Shown: positions 24,116 through 37,600, counted from the first letter of the stretch. The stretch is 64,000 bases of DNA from Chionis minor (GCA_013398295.1 VZSF01006733.1:1096355-1160354), one strand, 5' to 3'. The notes: a model not told the origin generated them from the letters alone. Numbers and translations: made by a program.

Positions 24116-26833
24116 GTAACTCGATGGAAAGCAGAACTTTCTATTTTATGAGCGCATTGTGAATAAATTGTCCTTTTTTATCGAAACTCAAAAAACTGTA
24201 ACCCAAGAGTTTACCCAATGACTGGAAGACATTGTGAAACACTAGATTTTACACAAATCCAGCTCAAGACTTGTTAAGATTGACTCAATCTGAAAGCAGA
24301 GCTTGGACTTCAGCTTTGGTTTGGTCCTCCCAGAGTGATCACCACCTCGTGTGACTGAGTAGCATAAAGTACAGGCAATAAACTGACAAAGAATAATGAT
24401 GTATAAAAGATGAATAATTAGTCAGGAAAAGACAATGTCAGTTGATATGACCAGAAAGCAAAAGTTTTGTTGGGATTTTTGGGAAGTCTTAGATGGGAAA
24501 GAAATTATCTTCAAGTCCTGGTTTCCATCTTCTTTCACTTTTCTGTGATCTTGGTGCAGCCTCTTTAGGCGGTGTGGGAAAGGAGCAAAGACCACAGAGA
24601 CAACTGCCGTTTCTCTGTGCAGTGACGCTGTACGTGGAGAATCCTTTAATAAAAGATGGAAATTGTTCCTTCTCCTTTCTAAGCATGCTTACATTAGCTG
24701 TGTAGATTGTAAAATATGCAGATCATTGATAAGCACACTTCCAGCAGCAGATTTGCACTTCTATTCAACAATGGATAATCAGAACAGATAAGTATTTCCT
24801 TACCTCACCAGAGCACGAGACAAAGATAGCTAGCATTACACAAAATAAGGACAAAGAGAAGGAACTTCACCATTTTATGTTGCTGCTCAATTTACTAAGA
24901 GGCAAGAACTTTTTAAAAGAAAGTTAGGGTCAATAAATACAACCAAAAGAGCCACTTTTCAAGTGATAAATCCCTAGAGCTGAGCATAAAACCTCAAAAA
25001 AGGCAATTTATACTGCTGGCATCAACCATAATTTTCTTTCTTTATGTGCAAATCAGGCTAAGAAGTTTAATACATAATTCATGTATGTGAGGAAATTTAT
25101 TTATTTTGATGGCACGGAACGATATTGTCTAAATAGAAAAGGATGAAAGCATGGCTACTCTGTAGGATCGTAAGATAGGATTCATTATCTTCAAATGTAT
25201 TCTGTATGTTGTCAATGGATGATTTAATATAATGCATCTCCATTGCCAGTGTTCTTTATGCCACGCCAGCTTTAAAAGGCATTATCTGGCTAAAAGACAG
25301 AGATGGCCTTATTTAGATCTCTACTTATTATCTAACCTCTGACAGTGGAGGCAGAAAAAACCCACAGACTTTAAAGGTCTTTTATATTGAAGGAAGATAT
25401 TTAAAACCATTAATTTAAAGCTGAGAAAACTTCCATTGGTCATGGGATGCTGAGATGATACATAAAGGGAACAACTTTTTAATTTAATTTCCTAATAACT
25501 TTTACTAGCAACGTTTTCAGTCTACGTCATGTAAATTACGGTTTTCCTTAGTTCAGAGTAGACTGATACATGTGTCAGAAATAGAAGTGAGTCAAAGACA
25601 GATACCTGGATAGAAAAAGGTGATGTTATATATCCTAAACAAAACCACTTTTTATAAAAACAGTCCAAGTAACTGTTTAGTGGGTGTGACAGTAACACCA
25701 AAGGTGATTCAATTTTTATCCATTTCTAGGGCTGCAACCCCAGTACTCATCCTGCAGACCTTGAGAGCTCAGACCTCCCGGCACAGACTGGGCCACGTGG
25801 TGGAGAGGGTCTGAATGGATGTTGTAGAAAACACCTTGTGTTTGATAGACAGGAAACCCTCTTTCTCAAAGTTTTCCCATCTTCTCCCAACCAAAGAGAT
25901 ACACTGATAGTCTTACCCACATTGGGCAGAACTCAACTGCTTAAGTTGTTTCATAAAAATGTAGATTAGTGGTTCAAGTTCATGGACATGAGGCAGGAAA
26001 CTCTTTGGATACCAGGTGAGGAAAAGGAGGACTGCAGGGGGATTTTGTTTACTGAAGCCTAGAAGAGGTGCAAGTTTTCTAAGGATTCCCCTGGAAGAAT
26101 TATGCAAGTAAGCAATTGGTCAGGTCATTTTTTAGGACCCGGCATGATTGTATAAATTTTAATAATCCCCTAAAATTGTTGCTAAGCTCTCAGATTTCTT
26201 TGCTTGTCCTGTATGAAACATGTTGTATGAGGTACACTCACTGCGATGTCACAGATGATAAGGACAAGGGCTGTTCATTTATAGGGTTATGATTTTTGTT
26301 ATGTTCTCATAGTTTTGAGGTACTTCATGCAGAATTTAGTGAACATGGTGTTATTTGAGTTTTTTTATTGAAGACCTTTGCCCATAAAAGATGCAGTATC
26401 CTGAAACAGGTCTATTTCTTGCTCAGTGCCAATTCATTCAGAAGCTGATGTCTAAGCTGAAAATACAGAAGTCAACATTATTTAAGGCTGTTTTGATCTC
26501 CATGACATTGTTGGCTGTAACTTCTTATCCCAGTAGTATTGTCATTGAGGGTACCGGAATGACCTGCTGGAGAATTTCCAAATAGACTTGTACTTGTGAT
26601 TCATTATTCATTAAAGGAGACAATCCATACAGCATTTTTAGAGTAGTCTTCCACAGTGTGCTGCTTTACTCCTCATCCCTTGTTCTTTTTTTTTTTTTTT
26701 GGCTGATTAAAAATGGAGTTTTCTGGGAAAGAAGGGCAGTTTGTCTAAAACAAAAGGCAAGATTATGACTTAAAAGTTAGTGTTACGTAGAATGGGCTTA
26801 ATTGACAGAACACAAGCCGAGTACCATGTCCCC
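24116..26833. other. Noncoding stretch
   Basis: No gene or transposon is recognised. The 25190-25410 part has mixed AT/GC sequence without simple repeats and looks like it could be a conserved noncoding element, but only alignment can tell. There is a long T run near 26688-26700. Confidence 0.5.
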
Positions 26834-26900
26834 AGCATGCAGATACTGCATGCTACTCACTATGTAGTATGCTACTACATAATGAGTACTGCTACTCACT
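26834..26900. repeat. Two adjacent hairpins, one with 16-bp arms
   Basis: An inverted repeat with arms TACTCACTATGTAGTA (26854-26869) and TACTACATAATGAGTA (26873-26888) pairs at 15 of 16 positions around a 3-nt loop. Just upstream, AGCATGCA (26834-26841) pairs perfectly with TGCATGCT (26847-26854). GCTACTCACT occurs at 26852-26861 and again at 26891-26900. The loop is too small for a typical pre-miRNA, so a DNA cruciform or a relic of a template-switch event is more likely. Confidence 0.85.
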
Positions 26901-29210
26901 CCACCTAAGCACCGAGGCAATAGCCGGAGGTGGTCCTGGGATGGCATTTCTCATTGCCCTGGGATGAAGGGCAGAGCCCCAGAAGGTCATGCTGGCTTCC
27001 CCAGGGGAAGAAACCCAGGTGACTCTGAATGTCAGACAGAAGACATGCCTTTTGGACAAATCTCCTCATAAAATAAGCAGAAATATTTACGATGATGGTT
27101 ATTAGTGCGATGTGAAGAGTAGTGAAAAAATATTAATAAACAAAGTATTAAAGGCAGCTGAAAAGATAAAGTGAAAGAGACGAAGATATATTTTCTACAA
27201 TTATTGATGTGATTCTGATGTCTCCGGTACTTTGAATATCCCCATAATAGGCATTTCAGAAAGTAGCTAAAGAAGGACATTCCTTCTGTCGTACTAAGCA
27301 TCTCTCAGACACACAACTGTAATGAGTGATGGGAGTCAGCCCTTCATTCACTGTCCAACATTTAAGAAAGCAAGATACTCAGTTTATTTTTGATTAATCA
27401 TATACCCCAGTTGAGAGTGATAAATAAGTCATTTTCATAGAAATATTTAAGGCTTGGGCTCTGTAAGTAGTGAATGATGCTGCTGAGTGGTGAATCTTGA
27501 ATAATACAGATCTACTTTTCTGAAGTATTGGGCACCTGTGACTTAGCAAAGGCCATTATTTGTCCCTTGCAAAGACTGTAGTTCAGCAAGTTACTTATTC
27601 ATGTACGTAGTTTTATGTGCGTGGATACTGTCATTGATTTTAGCTTAAACTTTTAAGCTTTAAAGCTTTAATTTGTTTAATTACATTACTGAATTAAGGC
27701 CAGAGTTGTTAAAAAAAAATGTCTTGAGTTCTCAGGGATGCTATAATGTTCAATTAAAATTTGTAAATCACTTATTATGGCATCAGTCAGTACCCATTAT
27801 TAATTTGTACTGTATTTACTGACAAGCACAGCATAAAAGCCTCTGTACGAGAAGTGGAACATGCTTTGGTTTGCAATGATTCTGCTACATACCAGCCAGG
27901 GAGGAAATGAAGATTTGAGGCATTTTTCTGTGGCAACGTTCTCCACTATCACTAGAACACAGGGCTATCCTACAACCACAATATTAAGGGAGGGAGACCC
28001 AGGCTATAAAATGAGAGAGAAAGCATTCGCAGACTGATAGGGGAGGAAGAGACAGTTGTAGAAGTGGGATGTGACGTAATTTTCTTGGTTGGTTTTTTTT
28101 TAGGCAAAAGGTCCCTGGACACTGTTTTACCGGTAAATGTAAATAAAGCATGTATAGGAGCTAGAGTCAGGTCTGTAACTAGTCAGAGCTTATTTAAGTC
28201 AGGGGAATTACAACGGAACACTGGCATGTAGAGTTTAGTTATTCAGAAAGGTCTCCCCTGATGGAAAGAAAAAAAAAAAAGCTTGAAAGATACTGTGCCC
28301 TTTGAGGGTCAGTATAATCCTGTCAGTATTTAAAATGTATTTCAGTATTGGTAATGTGACTGCAGTTGGTTCCGCACCAGATTCCTGGTTCAGCGAACAA
28401 AACTTAAAGAGTCCGTGTCACTTTGAAGATAAAATAGTCTCTCTCAGGACATACTGTCAAAAGTCTGATGAGATGAAGTGCTGAAGCTTTGACTGGTTCT
28501 TTAGTTGTGCTTTGACTTCAGAGTCCTTTGGGTTATTCTTTATTAATCTAAAGAAATCACACCTTCTGGCTATTTCCCACTGTTTGAATTGCTAAACAAG
28601 CCTGCCTGCTAGGTTTCTATTTCCAAAGGAGTCCTCTAGATCATATGAATGACCTCAGGCAGTATTGCTAATACCTGAAAATGTTATCTGGATTTAGTTA
28701 CTACTAGAGGTGTAGTAAGTATTAACCAGGCTTATTATGTGAATTTCTTTGGATGCAGAAAAGTCACAATAGCAATGCTTGACTTTTTGGGGCTTGATAC
28801 TTAGTTCTAGGCTTGATCCTCAGTTCTGGGCTTAATCTTCTGTTCTCCTATGATCTTGATCCTATACTAGCAAGGTACTGAAGTTAATGACTGTTTCAAA
28901 TCAGCCTATAGTAGGTAGGTTTCTTGGTGTTGAAGTATCATTGCATAGTCGCCACATGGAGACCATGAAGGCTCCACCTTCCCACATGAAAACTCGAAAA
29001 CCTGACCTACAGGTATGCTTGGTTGAAAAATTCTTCTAACAGAGAACAGGAGAGCTGGTGACTTTTTTACTAGTTTCTTACTCTGTGCCTAGCACAAAGA
29101 GGCCTTGATCTCAGTCGCTGTTCCAAAATATCAATCAAATAATAGTAACAGTAATTGCTAATGATTTTTTTTTATATTTATTTGTTGGAGAATCATCATT
29201 AGGAGGTCTG
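26901..29210. other. Noncoding stretch
   Basis: No gene is recognised. Short palindromic A/T-rich inverted repeats lie at 27642-27668, and a TATA-like CTATAAAA at 28004-28011. A 19-bp tandem repeat is listed separately. Confidence 0.55.
28791..28847. repeat. Three degenerate 19-bp tandem units
   Basis: Three units beginning GGCTTGAT or GGCTTAAT and ending AGTTCT or TGTTCT lie head to tail at 28791-28809, 28810-28828 and 28829-28847. The first two differ at few positions and the third has diverged more. Confidence 0.85.
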
Positions 29211-29214
29211 GAAC

Positions 29215-29648
29215 ATCTTTCTTCATGATTAGAGGTCTTCTGGAGCATTTTTTAATGAGGAAAGGCTGAGGGAGTTGGGTCTTTTTAGTCTGGAGAAGAG
29301 AAGGCTGAGGGGGGATCTCATCAATGCTTATAAATACTTAAAGGCAGAGTGCCGGGATGATGGGACCAATCTTTTTTCAGTAGTGCCCAGTGATAGGAAA
29401 AGGGGTGACGGGCACAAATTTGAACATGGGAAGTTCTATCTGAACATGAAGAGGAACTTCTTTCCTTTGAGGGTGGCAGAGCACTGGCACAGGCTGCCCA
29501 GAGAGGTGGTGGAGTCTCCGGCTCTGGAGACATTCCAAACCCGCCTGGACACCATCCTGTGCAACCTGCTGTAGGTGGACCTGCTCTGGCAGGGGGGTGG
29601 ACTAGATGATCTCCAGAGGTCCCTTCCAACCCCTATGATTCTGTGATC
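29215..29648 (+). mobile_element. CR1 LINE, 5'-truncated
   Basis: A CR1 copy in plus orientation, truncated at its 5' end. It contains the typical GAGGAAAGGCTGAGGGAGTTGGG start of the conserved 3' part, the ORF2 end, and the 3' UTR (AGATGATCTCCAGAGGTCCC). It closes with GATTCTGTGAT, a degenerate octamer tail. The 5' boundary is approximate. Its ORF2 remnant differs clearly from the minus-strand copies, so it probably belongs to another CR1 subfamily. Confidence 0.93.
29275..29574 (+). pseudogene. CR1 ORF2 C-terminal remnant
   Basis: About 99 codons are open and match the extreme C-terminal end of CR1 ORF2, downstream of the reverse transcriptase. The conserved [12 protein letters not shown] block is at the start, [15 protein letters not shown] lies near residues 74-88, and the frame ends at a natural-looking LLCNLL-type terminus (written here ILCNLL). 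The endonuclease and the polymerase core are absent because of the 5' truncation, so it cannot be functional. Confidence 0.9.
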
Positions 29649-32600
29649 ATGGGATTATTAGGAGACCTTTGTATTTACTTTATATCACCGGTCGGCTACA
29701 AGCTGCCAGAGCCAAGCATGACGGCTCAGTCTGCTTCCTACTGAGTAATTGGTTGGGCTTTTTCATTTGTATTATTTCACTGATGTGCTTATTGAATGTT
29801 GAAGTTACTTAATGCTTTAGGAGGCAATGTATTTGTCCAGATCTATTCATCCCAGAAGGCAGAGGTTTCAATTTCCTTCTTTTTATACTCATTGCAGAGT
29901 AAAAGCAGACTGGGGAAGAATTCAAGAAACTGACAGTATATACTCTCTTGAGATTAATTGTTGTCTCAGGCTGGAGACATTTGGCTCAGATTCCTTTACT
30001 TTAGAGTCCTTTTCTCTCTTTTTTTTCTTTTTTTTTTTTTTAACATTTAAATTATACCAAGTAATTCTGCTCTGATAATCACTTCTCTGAAAATAAGTGT
30101 TATTTCTTCCCACTTTATTAGCAGTGATTCCTGAGGTAAAACATGGAGGATGAGAGATTTGTAACACAGTAGGTTATTCATTAGCTGGTTCAGTAGAGGA
30201 GCTTGGCAGAAAACTGTTCCAATCTACTGATTATTTTATGTTTGGAGTAAAATGAGTTTAATACTTTTGATAAATCACAGTTGATCGAAGATTCTTTTGA
30301 AAGGATTTCTTAGGAACTTCTTTAAAGGCAATATTTGCAAGATCTGGAAAGAGTCTTCCATTCCCTCCATCCCTGCTCTGTAGCTTTGTTTCCCTAAAGC
30401 CACTGCCTCAGCCTTAGATCCTCCTGGTCCTTGACTCTCATCCACTGGCTTGTCCTTTTGCTTTCTTCATATTTGCAAAATCTTGTAGCTCAAACTTTTC
30501 TTCTTTCACTCCCATCTGTTACTCAGTTGTCCTACTGGTCCTGATGGCTCAAGTCCTCCTGAAGAAGCCTGCTGAGGAGTTTAGTCCAGTCATCAGGATG
30601 CAAAGAAATAGTGCAGCTTTTCAGTCTCTAAGAAATCTAGAGCAAATCACTCAAGTCAAACTGCAAACCCAAATGTAGTCACAGTGTAGAGCCTGACTTG
30701 TCCTACACAGGAAAATCCTACATTAGTATGGATATTTGTGGCAATGCAGACCTTGATGCGTGGAGCCATCATGACACACGATATTTCAGATGGGTTTGAT
30801 ACCTTGCAGTGAATCACACAGTCACACAGCTGTTACTGGTACCTAAGTTGACTTAAAGTTTCTATGTGTACATCTTTGTCGGCAAGATAGTAGAATAGAT
30901 CTATCATGAGGCTGGCAATAGTTTTCCATAAGGACCATCAGAAAATTGTACGGAAATGCTGTTTAAGGGAAAGCTCTGATTTCTGTGACAAAAAGTCAGT
31001 ATTTTTCATTGAAAAATCTAATGAAAATGAAACCTTGTATTCTGGGAAAAGATTTGCCTGGTAAAAAATTTCTAATAAACTTTCTGAGTTTTATTAAAGT
31101 ATTTATTTGCTTTTCTTGCTTCTATTTCCACTCCTTTCTTTCCCATCTCTCCTCATGCCAACTGTGCTACTTATGACCCTCACAATTCCCTTATCATATC
31201 CTTTCTTTCAGTTCATTTGTTAGCTCCTCTGACTGTACCAAACGCTTCTTATCTCACTGTTTTCACGTTATCTCCTGCCACAAAATAAACTCTATTTGCG
31301 AAAGATTTACACCACCTCCTATTTTCTGAGTTGTTTCTGAGTAATCGCTTTTTGCTTAAGATCTTCAGACTTAGACCTTTGGCAATAAACACTATTTATT
31401 CCTTCATTTATTAGATTCTTGTTGTCCCCCAGGTAATCCTGCTCTTTACCTTTTCTTTGCATTGTAAATTCCTTTTGTATTGGCTCTCCAGGAATTTATA
31501 GTGCATCTGTTGCTCTGACTCCACGCCTGCCATTCTGTTAATGACATTTGGGCTGAGTTATTTACATCTATGGCAGTGAACAACTGTATGACCTTCAGAC
31601 ATGCTTTGAAACTGCGGAATAAACATTCTGGTTCATCAACAGTTTTCCTTGCAATCATCAGAAATTTATATTATTTGTTGTATAAGGAAGGAATATGTTT
31701 GTGGTATTGAACTACAAGTTTTGGATAAGAATCTTGGTCAAAAAAAAGTTAATTCCACTTTAATGTCACATTTGTTACCATTTCCCTGCTAAATCAAAGG
31801 CTGTTGGTATTTTCTGGAGAGGAAATATTGCTTATGTAGACTCATTTTTTTTATGAGTATGAAAGACCACAAGTATTTCCAGAATGCTAATGACATTTAA
31901 CACTGTTTATTGTGTTTCATCATATGCTGTGCTGTTATTTTCTGTCTTCTTCCATTCTTTACTTTTTCTTTCTTCAAAGCAATAGAAAATAAAATTAATA
32001 AATTTTAAAGCTTGGATGCTTGTCTTGTCAGAGTTGAACCAGAGCAGAGACAGAAGGGAACAATCCCCTGACTGAATGATATTCTGTAACTGAGGTGTCG
32101 GGAGTAATTTTTTAAAATCACGCTAAAACAAACACACAACCCCCTCTAAATTTCTTTTATAGTAACAATATTTCATGAAGCATAGTGCATAAGCTGCAGA
32201 GGCAAAAAAGGAGTCATCTCTGAGGAAGGCATGTCTGTGGCTTATTTCATTTGTTTGGTGGCACTTTGCCACCTTGCATGCATGGTTTTGAGAGCTCCGT
32301 TTCTTTTCCACTGTGGAAGATTTACTGTACATCCACAAAGATGGCTTGTATATTAAAATCACGTATTTTCATTTACTAATATCAGAATTTTCTACCTTCT
32401 ATTACACGCTTCTGATTTTTCACAAGTTGGTATGAAATGAAAAAAAATAAAATTTCACCAGATCTCAGAAATGGTTTTGATAAATCCTAAAATAATATTT
32501 TTGGCCAAATACTCTATTGCCATTATTGTAATGGAATTGCTCCACAGGCAGAGAATTTATTCTGTTTTTACTCCTGCCATTTTGGATATCGCAGAAATTA

Positions 32601-35600
32601 CTATTAAGCAAAAGAAAGACAACTAACCAATGGTGGCTTGTTAATGTAGACTGGCTCTATGCAACTTACTGGCACGGTCAATGACTGTCAGAATTTTGGG
32701 TCTTGCAGACTGTTGCCAGCCCTCTTAATTTCTCCATCTGTACTCTGAGCATTACACAGGACATAGAGGTGCCTGGCGCAGCCGCCATCCCCTTACAAGA
32801 GAACTGGGGGCTGTTGGTGGTTGGGAGAATGTGGTTTTGAAACGAGAGGGCAGAATATTCAGTCTGAGGACCCTGCTGCTATCGTTGTGCTCATCAAAGT
32901 GTTCTTCACCGCAGGCAACGGTTTAGAGCCAGAAATCCTTCATTCAGTTTATGGAAGACTACCAGTGGAACAAGACCTTAAACGTAACATAGAGCATATT
33001 TAACATTAATGCTTTGTAAATCTAGTCCTCTAGACCTGCCTGTCCACTAAGTCTTCTTTAAATCATTCTTCACCATTACTCACTGTCACTTAGCTTATAT
33101 TTCTGTCCTCCAGTGCTGAAAGGAACGGTGGTAACGATCTGCCTCACGAAGGCATCAGGAGTATTAATTAGTTAGCACAGCTCTTGAGCAGCTCTTGCAG
33201 CTCTTAATGGTTGCTTTGTAAAGAGTAAACAAGATTGCTCGCAGTGACTTATTTAAGGATGTTCTGATGCACTTCATCCAGATGGTTTTCTTAACTAGAA
33301 GAACTTAATAAATTGGGAGCCATTTAGACACCGTAGGTGAAATCCTGCCTTCAGCTGGGTCAGTTGGGGTTCATCCCTAAGCGACGCTGATGCCAGGATC
33401 TCATCAGCTTCCCCACGAGCCGGGCGCGAGGCTGATACCTGCCTGTACTAACGTACCGGTGAGAACTGCAGCGAGACTGCAGCGGGGCTGGTAACTGGGG
33501 GGTAATGGAGAAGCGCTGGGTAAGAAGGCAGCGTCTGAAAAATTCTGTAAAGACTCAAGGAGCACAGGAAGGTCTAGGTGAGGAAACCCTCCTCTGTTGA
33601 CGTCTCGTGGAGATGTACCCGGCATGAATAAAGATTTGCATTCATTTTGGCAGACGCAGTATGCCGTGTGACGGTGCTCTCTTGGCTTGCAGGCAGCTGA
33701 AATAGAAATACATGGCAGTTTTAATTGCTCAACACTGCAAGTGATAACTTAAATATTGAGGTCTACTGTAACGTTTTTTAAGGATGTGCTACGCTATGAG
33801 TGCTTTGGATTTTAGCTGTGTGCAATGTAGGAGACTGATTCTCTCTCGAGGGGGAAAAAAAAGATCATCAGACTTCTGATGCTTTTAAATATCGGCAGCT
33901 CTCTAATAACTGTAATTGTGATGTTCATTTATGCAACACCACAACCCTGATACGAGGTTTTAACAATTTTAATTAAAGGTATTATTTCAATGCAAACTCA
34001 CAAATAAGGGTATAATCGGGAATTATAGTGTTTTCTTTGATATCAATGTTACTGTTGAGTTTGCCTTCCTGTACACCATTTATGATACAGAAAAAAATTA
34101 CTATTGATGGAGTTTTGTTTGTCAATGTTGTTTTTAAACCTGAGGAAGTTGCAGTTGGGCTGTGTCAGATCTTCCGTGTGAGCGTGCTGGGGGGCAACAC
34201 GAGCACTTTCCGTGTCTGCAAGGGCAAACGGTGTTTAGTTAAGGGATGCTACCTACGGAGAGGCTGCAGTTTCCACTAACACTGTTTTCATTTGGTGAGA
34301 CACTGGGATATCCTAGTGCATTTTCACAGCTTTTCCAATTTCTCAGCTCGAGTTTCCTTTGTTGGCTTTCACACAGGTTACTGCTACTTTCTTTTAGTAG
34401 TCATTTTGGTTATTGTGCTGTTTGTGAAAATAAGCTGATTCTGTGTGACCATGGTAAACAGCCTGCTCTAGGAATGAAGCCTCCATCTCCCGTTTCAGGT
34501 TGGTGGCCTAATAGTCCTTTGAGCTTTCTTCCACTTTTAGCGTGTTCTGCTCTTTGATTCTGCCCCAACACATCTTTCATTTGGCTGAGTGGACACCCAC
34601 TGATCTGTCTGTGCTGCTCTTACACATCCTTCTGATCTCCTGGGTCAGACCTGCTGATTGATTCAGCATACTTTAATTAATCCTGAGCCTTTGACCCTAT
34701 CCGATTGCACAGTCTTCCTGCCTGCCTATCCTGTTCGGTTATTTTCCATTCCCGCCCCAGGACCACTCAACACCTGGAATACTTTTTATAACCGTGTCCC
34801 ATCAAAGTTCAGACTGTTGACTTTGCCATTCCCTCTCTATGTATCTGGTGGTTGGATAGGGATGCATACCTCTTGCTGTAAACAGTTTCCTGCTAGACTT
34901 CTCATTCTCCAACTCATGCTGTGTTGTCTCATCTCTGTGCGGGTCTACAGCAGTGCCCATCATAAGAGGCAGACTTGGTTCTCTGGCTCATCCACCTTTC
35001 TGGTTACAGGAGGAAAAGTGTGGACAGGATCAGCTTTTCGCTTAAAAAGGCATAGACAACCTCACTAGGAGGTTTAAGAGAAGACACATTGCCCAAATGG
35101 ATGCTTTACATCTTGGGAAAAATGCTTGAGACAAGTCAGGAATGATATTTATACTAACAGTGGTAAGAGGTTTAGGGCTAATGTGGACCATTTGATCATG
35201 ACCTGCTGTACATCACAAGCCGATTGTATTTTTTCTGGCTTTTCCTGTCTTAATCCTAGTTTAAAAAGTAGATTTCCAAATATTGTATGATTTCATCTCG
35301 CTTTTTGCTGCAATCTCCAGCTAGACTGATTTCCAATAATAGAAATTGGAAAGGATATAAAAGAAAGTATTTTTCATAGTTTGTCTTTGTACACTTCTAT
35401 GTTTTACGGAGAACGGAGGTAAATCTTTTCAGTGTTGCTCTCATAGGCTTTCAAAAAAGATGCTTGGTGTTGAGCACTGAGCTGAAGAAGAATCTATCCA
35501 ACTGTTTCATAGCCTGCTGTAGCTGTCTTTCTGTAAATAGATATTGATTATAACAGGAAGACTTTAAAAGTAAACAAATTTAAACAGCCCAGCTCTAGGA

Positions 35601-36000
35601 TACTCATAATTATTTCGATTTTCTGCTGGGTGTCTGGTAGCACTTGAAACCCAAATTCAAACAAACTTGCTGTTGTTTATACCTGCATCATTTGGTATCC
35701 TGAGATTCGGAGGGGTCATTTTTACAGAAATTCTTACTGCGTGCTGCATCAGTTCCCAAACCATATAAAATTTTCTGTTAGGTTGTATCTGATTTCTTTT
35801 TATTTTCAAGCTTAAATTTTTAATACTTTCATTTTCCTGCCCTGTCGAAACACTTTTATCATGAAATCTCTTGGTATCCTCAGCGCCTGGTGACTACAGC
35901 ATATTGCAAATATATTTGCTATATACCTATTGCTTATTTATGAAGCATATGGTCGGTGTTTGTCCAATACTCTGGCACACCTCACAGAAGGTAACACGCG
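29649..36000. other. Long noncoding stretch
   Basis: No host gene, RNA or transposon is recognised. There is a T run near 30023-30042. A plus-strand frame at 34658-35068 (136 codons) has no ATG-linked promoter, motif or splice context and is probably chance. A short GC/CpG-richer patch lies near 33400-33490. GGTGAAATCCTGCC near 33338 resembles fragments of old amniote interspersed repeats. Confidence 0.5.
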
Positions 36001-36004
36001 GCAC

Positions 36005-36570
36005 CTGTTCTTAGTTAAGGAAAATGCTGCTGATTCAATCAGAGCCCTATTAAGGATCCCTTTGCTGCACACCCAAAACTCCACTGCCTGAGGGAAGAAA
36101 AGAAATAAATTGAATAACTTTCACTGAAAGCACTGTTTCATTGACAAACGTCTGCCTAGCCGCTATGTTGTCCTCATTGAAATCCTTCCTCGGGATTTCC
36201 CAGCATGCTGCCGCACATTCACAGAGTTAAGCAGCTGCTGGCATCTATTAGCTGCTTATGAAGCTAATCATAACTTTCTCCTGCTGTACTCTTTTCGCAA
36301 CTATCTGTGGTTTCCATTAATTATTTCCTATCATATAGTTAATATGATTGTAAAATCATTGGTTTTAATCTTTTCTCCTATGTGAGTCCGCAGTACTTAA
36401 TATGCATAGGTGCATCCACAATTGAAGTAAATAACTTTTAATAAATTTCCGGCTTGCTGCAAGAGGGTTTAAGCCGTTCTAGCAGAAAGCTGCTGACTTC
36501 ATCCACAGGAAATACTTACCTATCCATCCCCTCAGGCTATGCAGGAGATACACTTTAGATAAGAGAGCAG
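36005..36570. promoter_or_regulatory. Conserved-noncoding-element-like stretch
   Basis: The stretch has high-complexity sequence without repeats, few CpG, no long open frame, and many short motifs typical of vertebrate developmental enhancers: CAGCTG E-boxes near 36230 and TAATTA/ATTAAT/CTAATC homeodomain-type cores near 36260-36350. This is a judgement of texture only. Alignment to other birds would decide it. Confidence 0.3.
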
Positions 36571-37324
36571 CCTTTGTGCAAGTTAATTCAGATTTTTTTC
36601 TGCCTTGAGATGACACATGGATCATCCTCTGCCTGAAGAATTCCCATGGTCTTGTGGAACTGGGACTTGCTGTCTCTCCAGTTTTATTTAGGATCTTCTG
36701 CTAGTTTTATGGCCTCATTATCCCTCCTGTACCAGCCAGAAATAAAACAATCTGGCATTTGATTTTCAGTTAGCAATCATTCTGTGAAGGATTTTTTAAA
36801 ATGTGCATGATTTTCCTAAGATTCTTCAAAGAAACATAAACTGTTCTTAATATAGGTGTTTTCACCACCAAACTGGTAGAGAAATGAAGCTTTATTTAGA
36901 AAGAAGAATGTTTGCATGAAAAAAAAATATTTCAGAGTTAATTATCCCTGAGACCAGCATAGTATTACATATGAGGAGCACAGAGCACAGTGAAAGTTAA
37001 TATAAGGAATGTTTAGTCTAAACTGATTGAAGCTTGTGTTCCTTTCTCTGCTGGGTTAAGCATCATGGTTGGGAATGTGGTTAGGGATTTTTAAAGGGTC
37101 TTTTGCTGTTACTGTGCATTCTTTTTTACATTTCGAGTTAAATACTTTTTAGCTTGCAATGTATTTCTTATCTAAATCCTTTCCTAGCAATATTTTCCTT
37201 ACCACAAGTTTAAATAGCCTGCTGTCAGTCTGATCCCACAATACCCATTGACTCCATCTGAATTTTCCATATAGAACAATTTTAAGATAAGATGTTAAAT
37301 ATTAAATCCACAATAATATTTTTC

Positions 37325-37600
37325 ATTATTGCCTTGAAGTGTCGTTGAATTAGATGTAATAAGCAAAGCTGAGGAGGCAGCAGAGAAAAAAACTGTTCAA
37401 AGCGTCAAAGAATATAATGTACACATGTGAAGGACGGAGAGTCTGCATTAACCAAGCCTGCCAGGAAGAGATCCTAAGACTAAATGAGTAGCCAATTAGA
37501 GCAGTTTGTTCTCACATAAAGATTAAATGCCATATTATACCATTGATCCACACCCTAAACACTCATTGATTTTTACAAGGTGTTTCATCTGTAAAAGGGT
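37325..37600. promoter_or_regulatory. Conserved-noncoding-element-like stretch
   Basis: Complex non-repetitive sequence lies just upstream of a CR1 copy, with AATTAG, ATTGAT and TGATTT type cores and no open frame. Assigned on texture alone. Confidence 0.22.

Noticed and set aside
26854..26888. Hairpin considered as a microRNA precursor
   Set aside because: The stem is only 16 bp with a 3-nt loop, too short for a Drosha/Dicer substrate.
27642..27668. A/T-rich inverted repeats around AAGCTTTAAAGCTT
   Set aside because: Short palindromes built from AAGCTT and TTTAAA are expected by chance in AT-rich DNA. No further structure was seen.
29321..29629. 102-codon minus-strand frame
   Set aside because: Antisense shadow of the plus-strand CR1 ORF2 remnant.
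34658..35068. 136-codon plus-strand frame
   Set aside because: No recognised domain, no splice signals at its edges, and no promoter-like sequence. Too short to stand alone as evidence.
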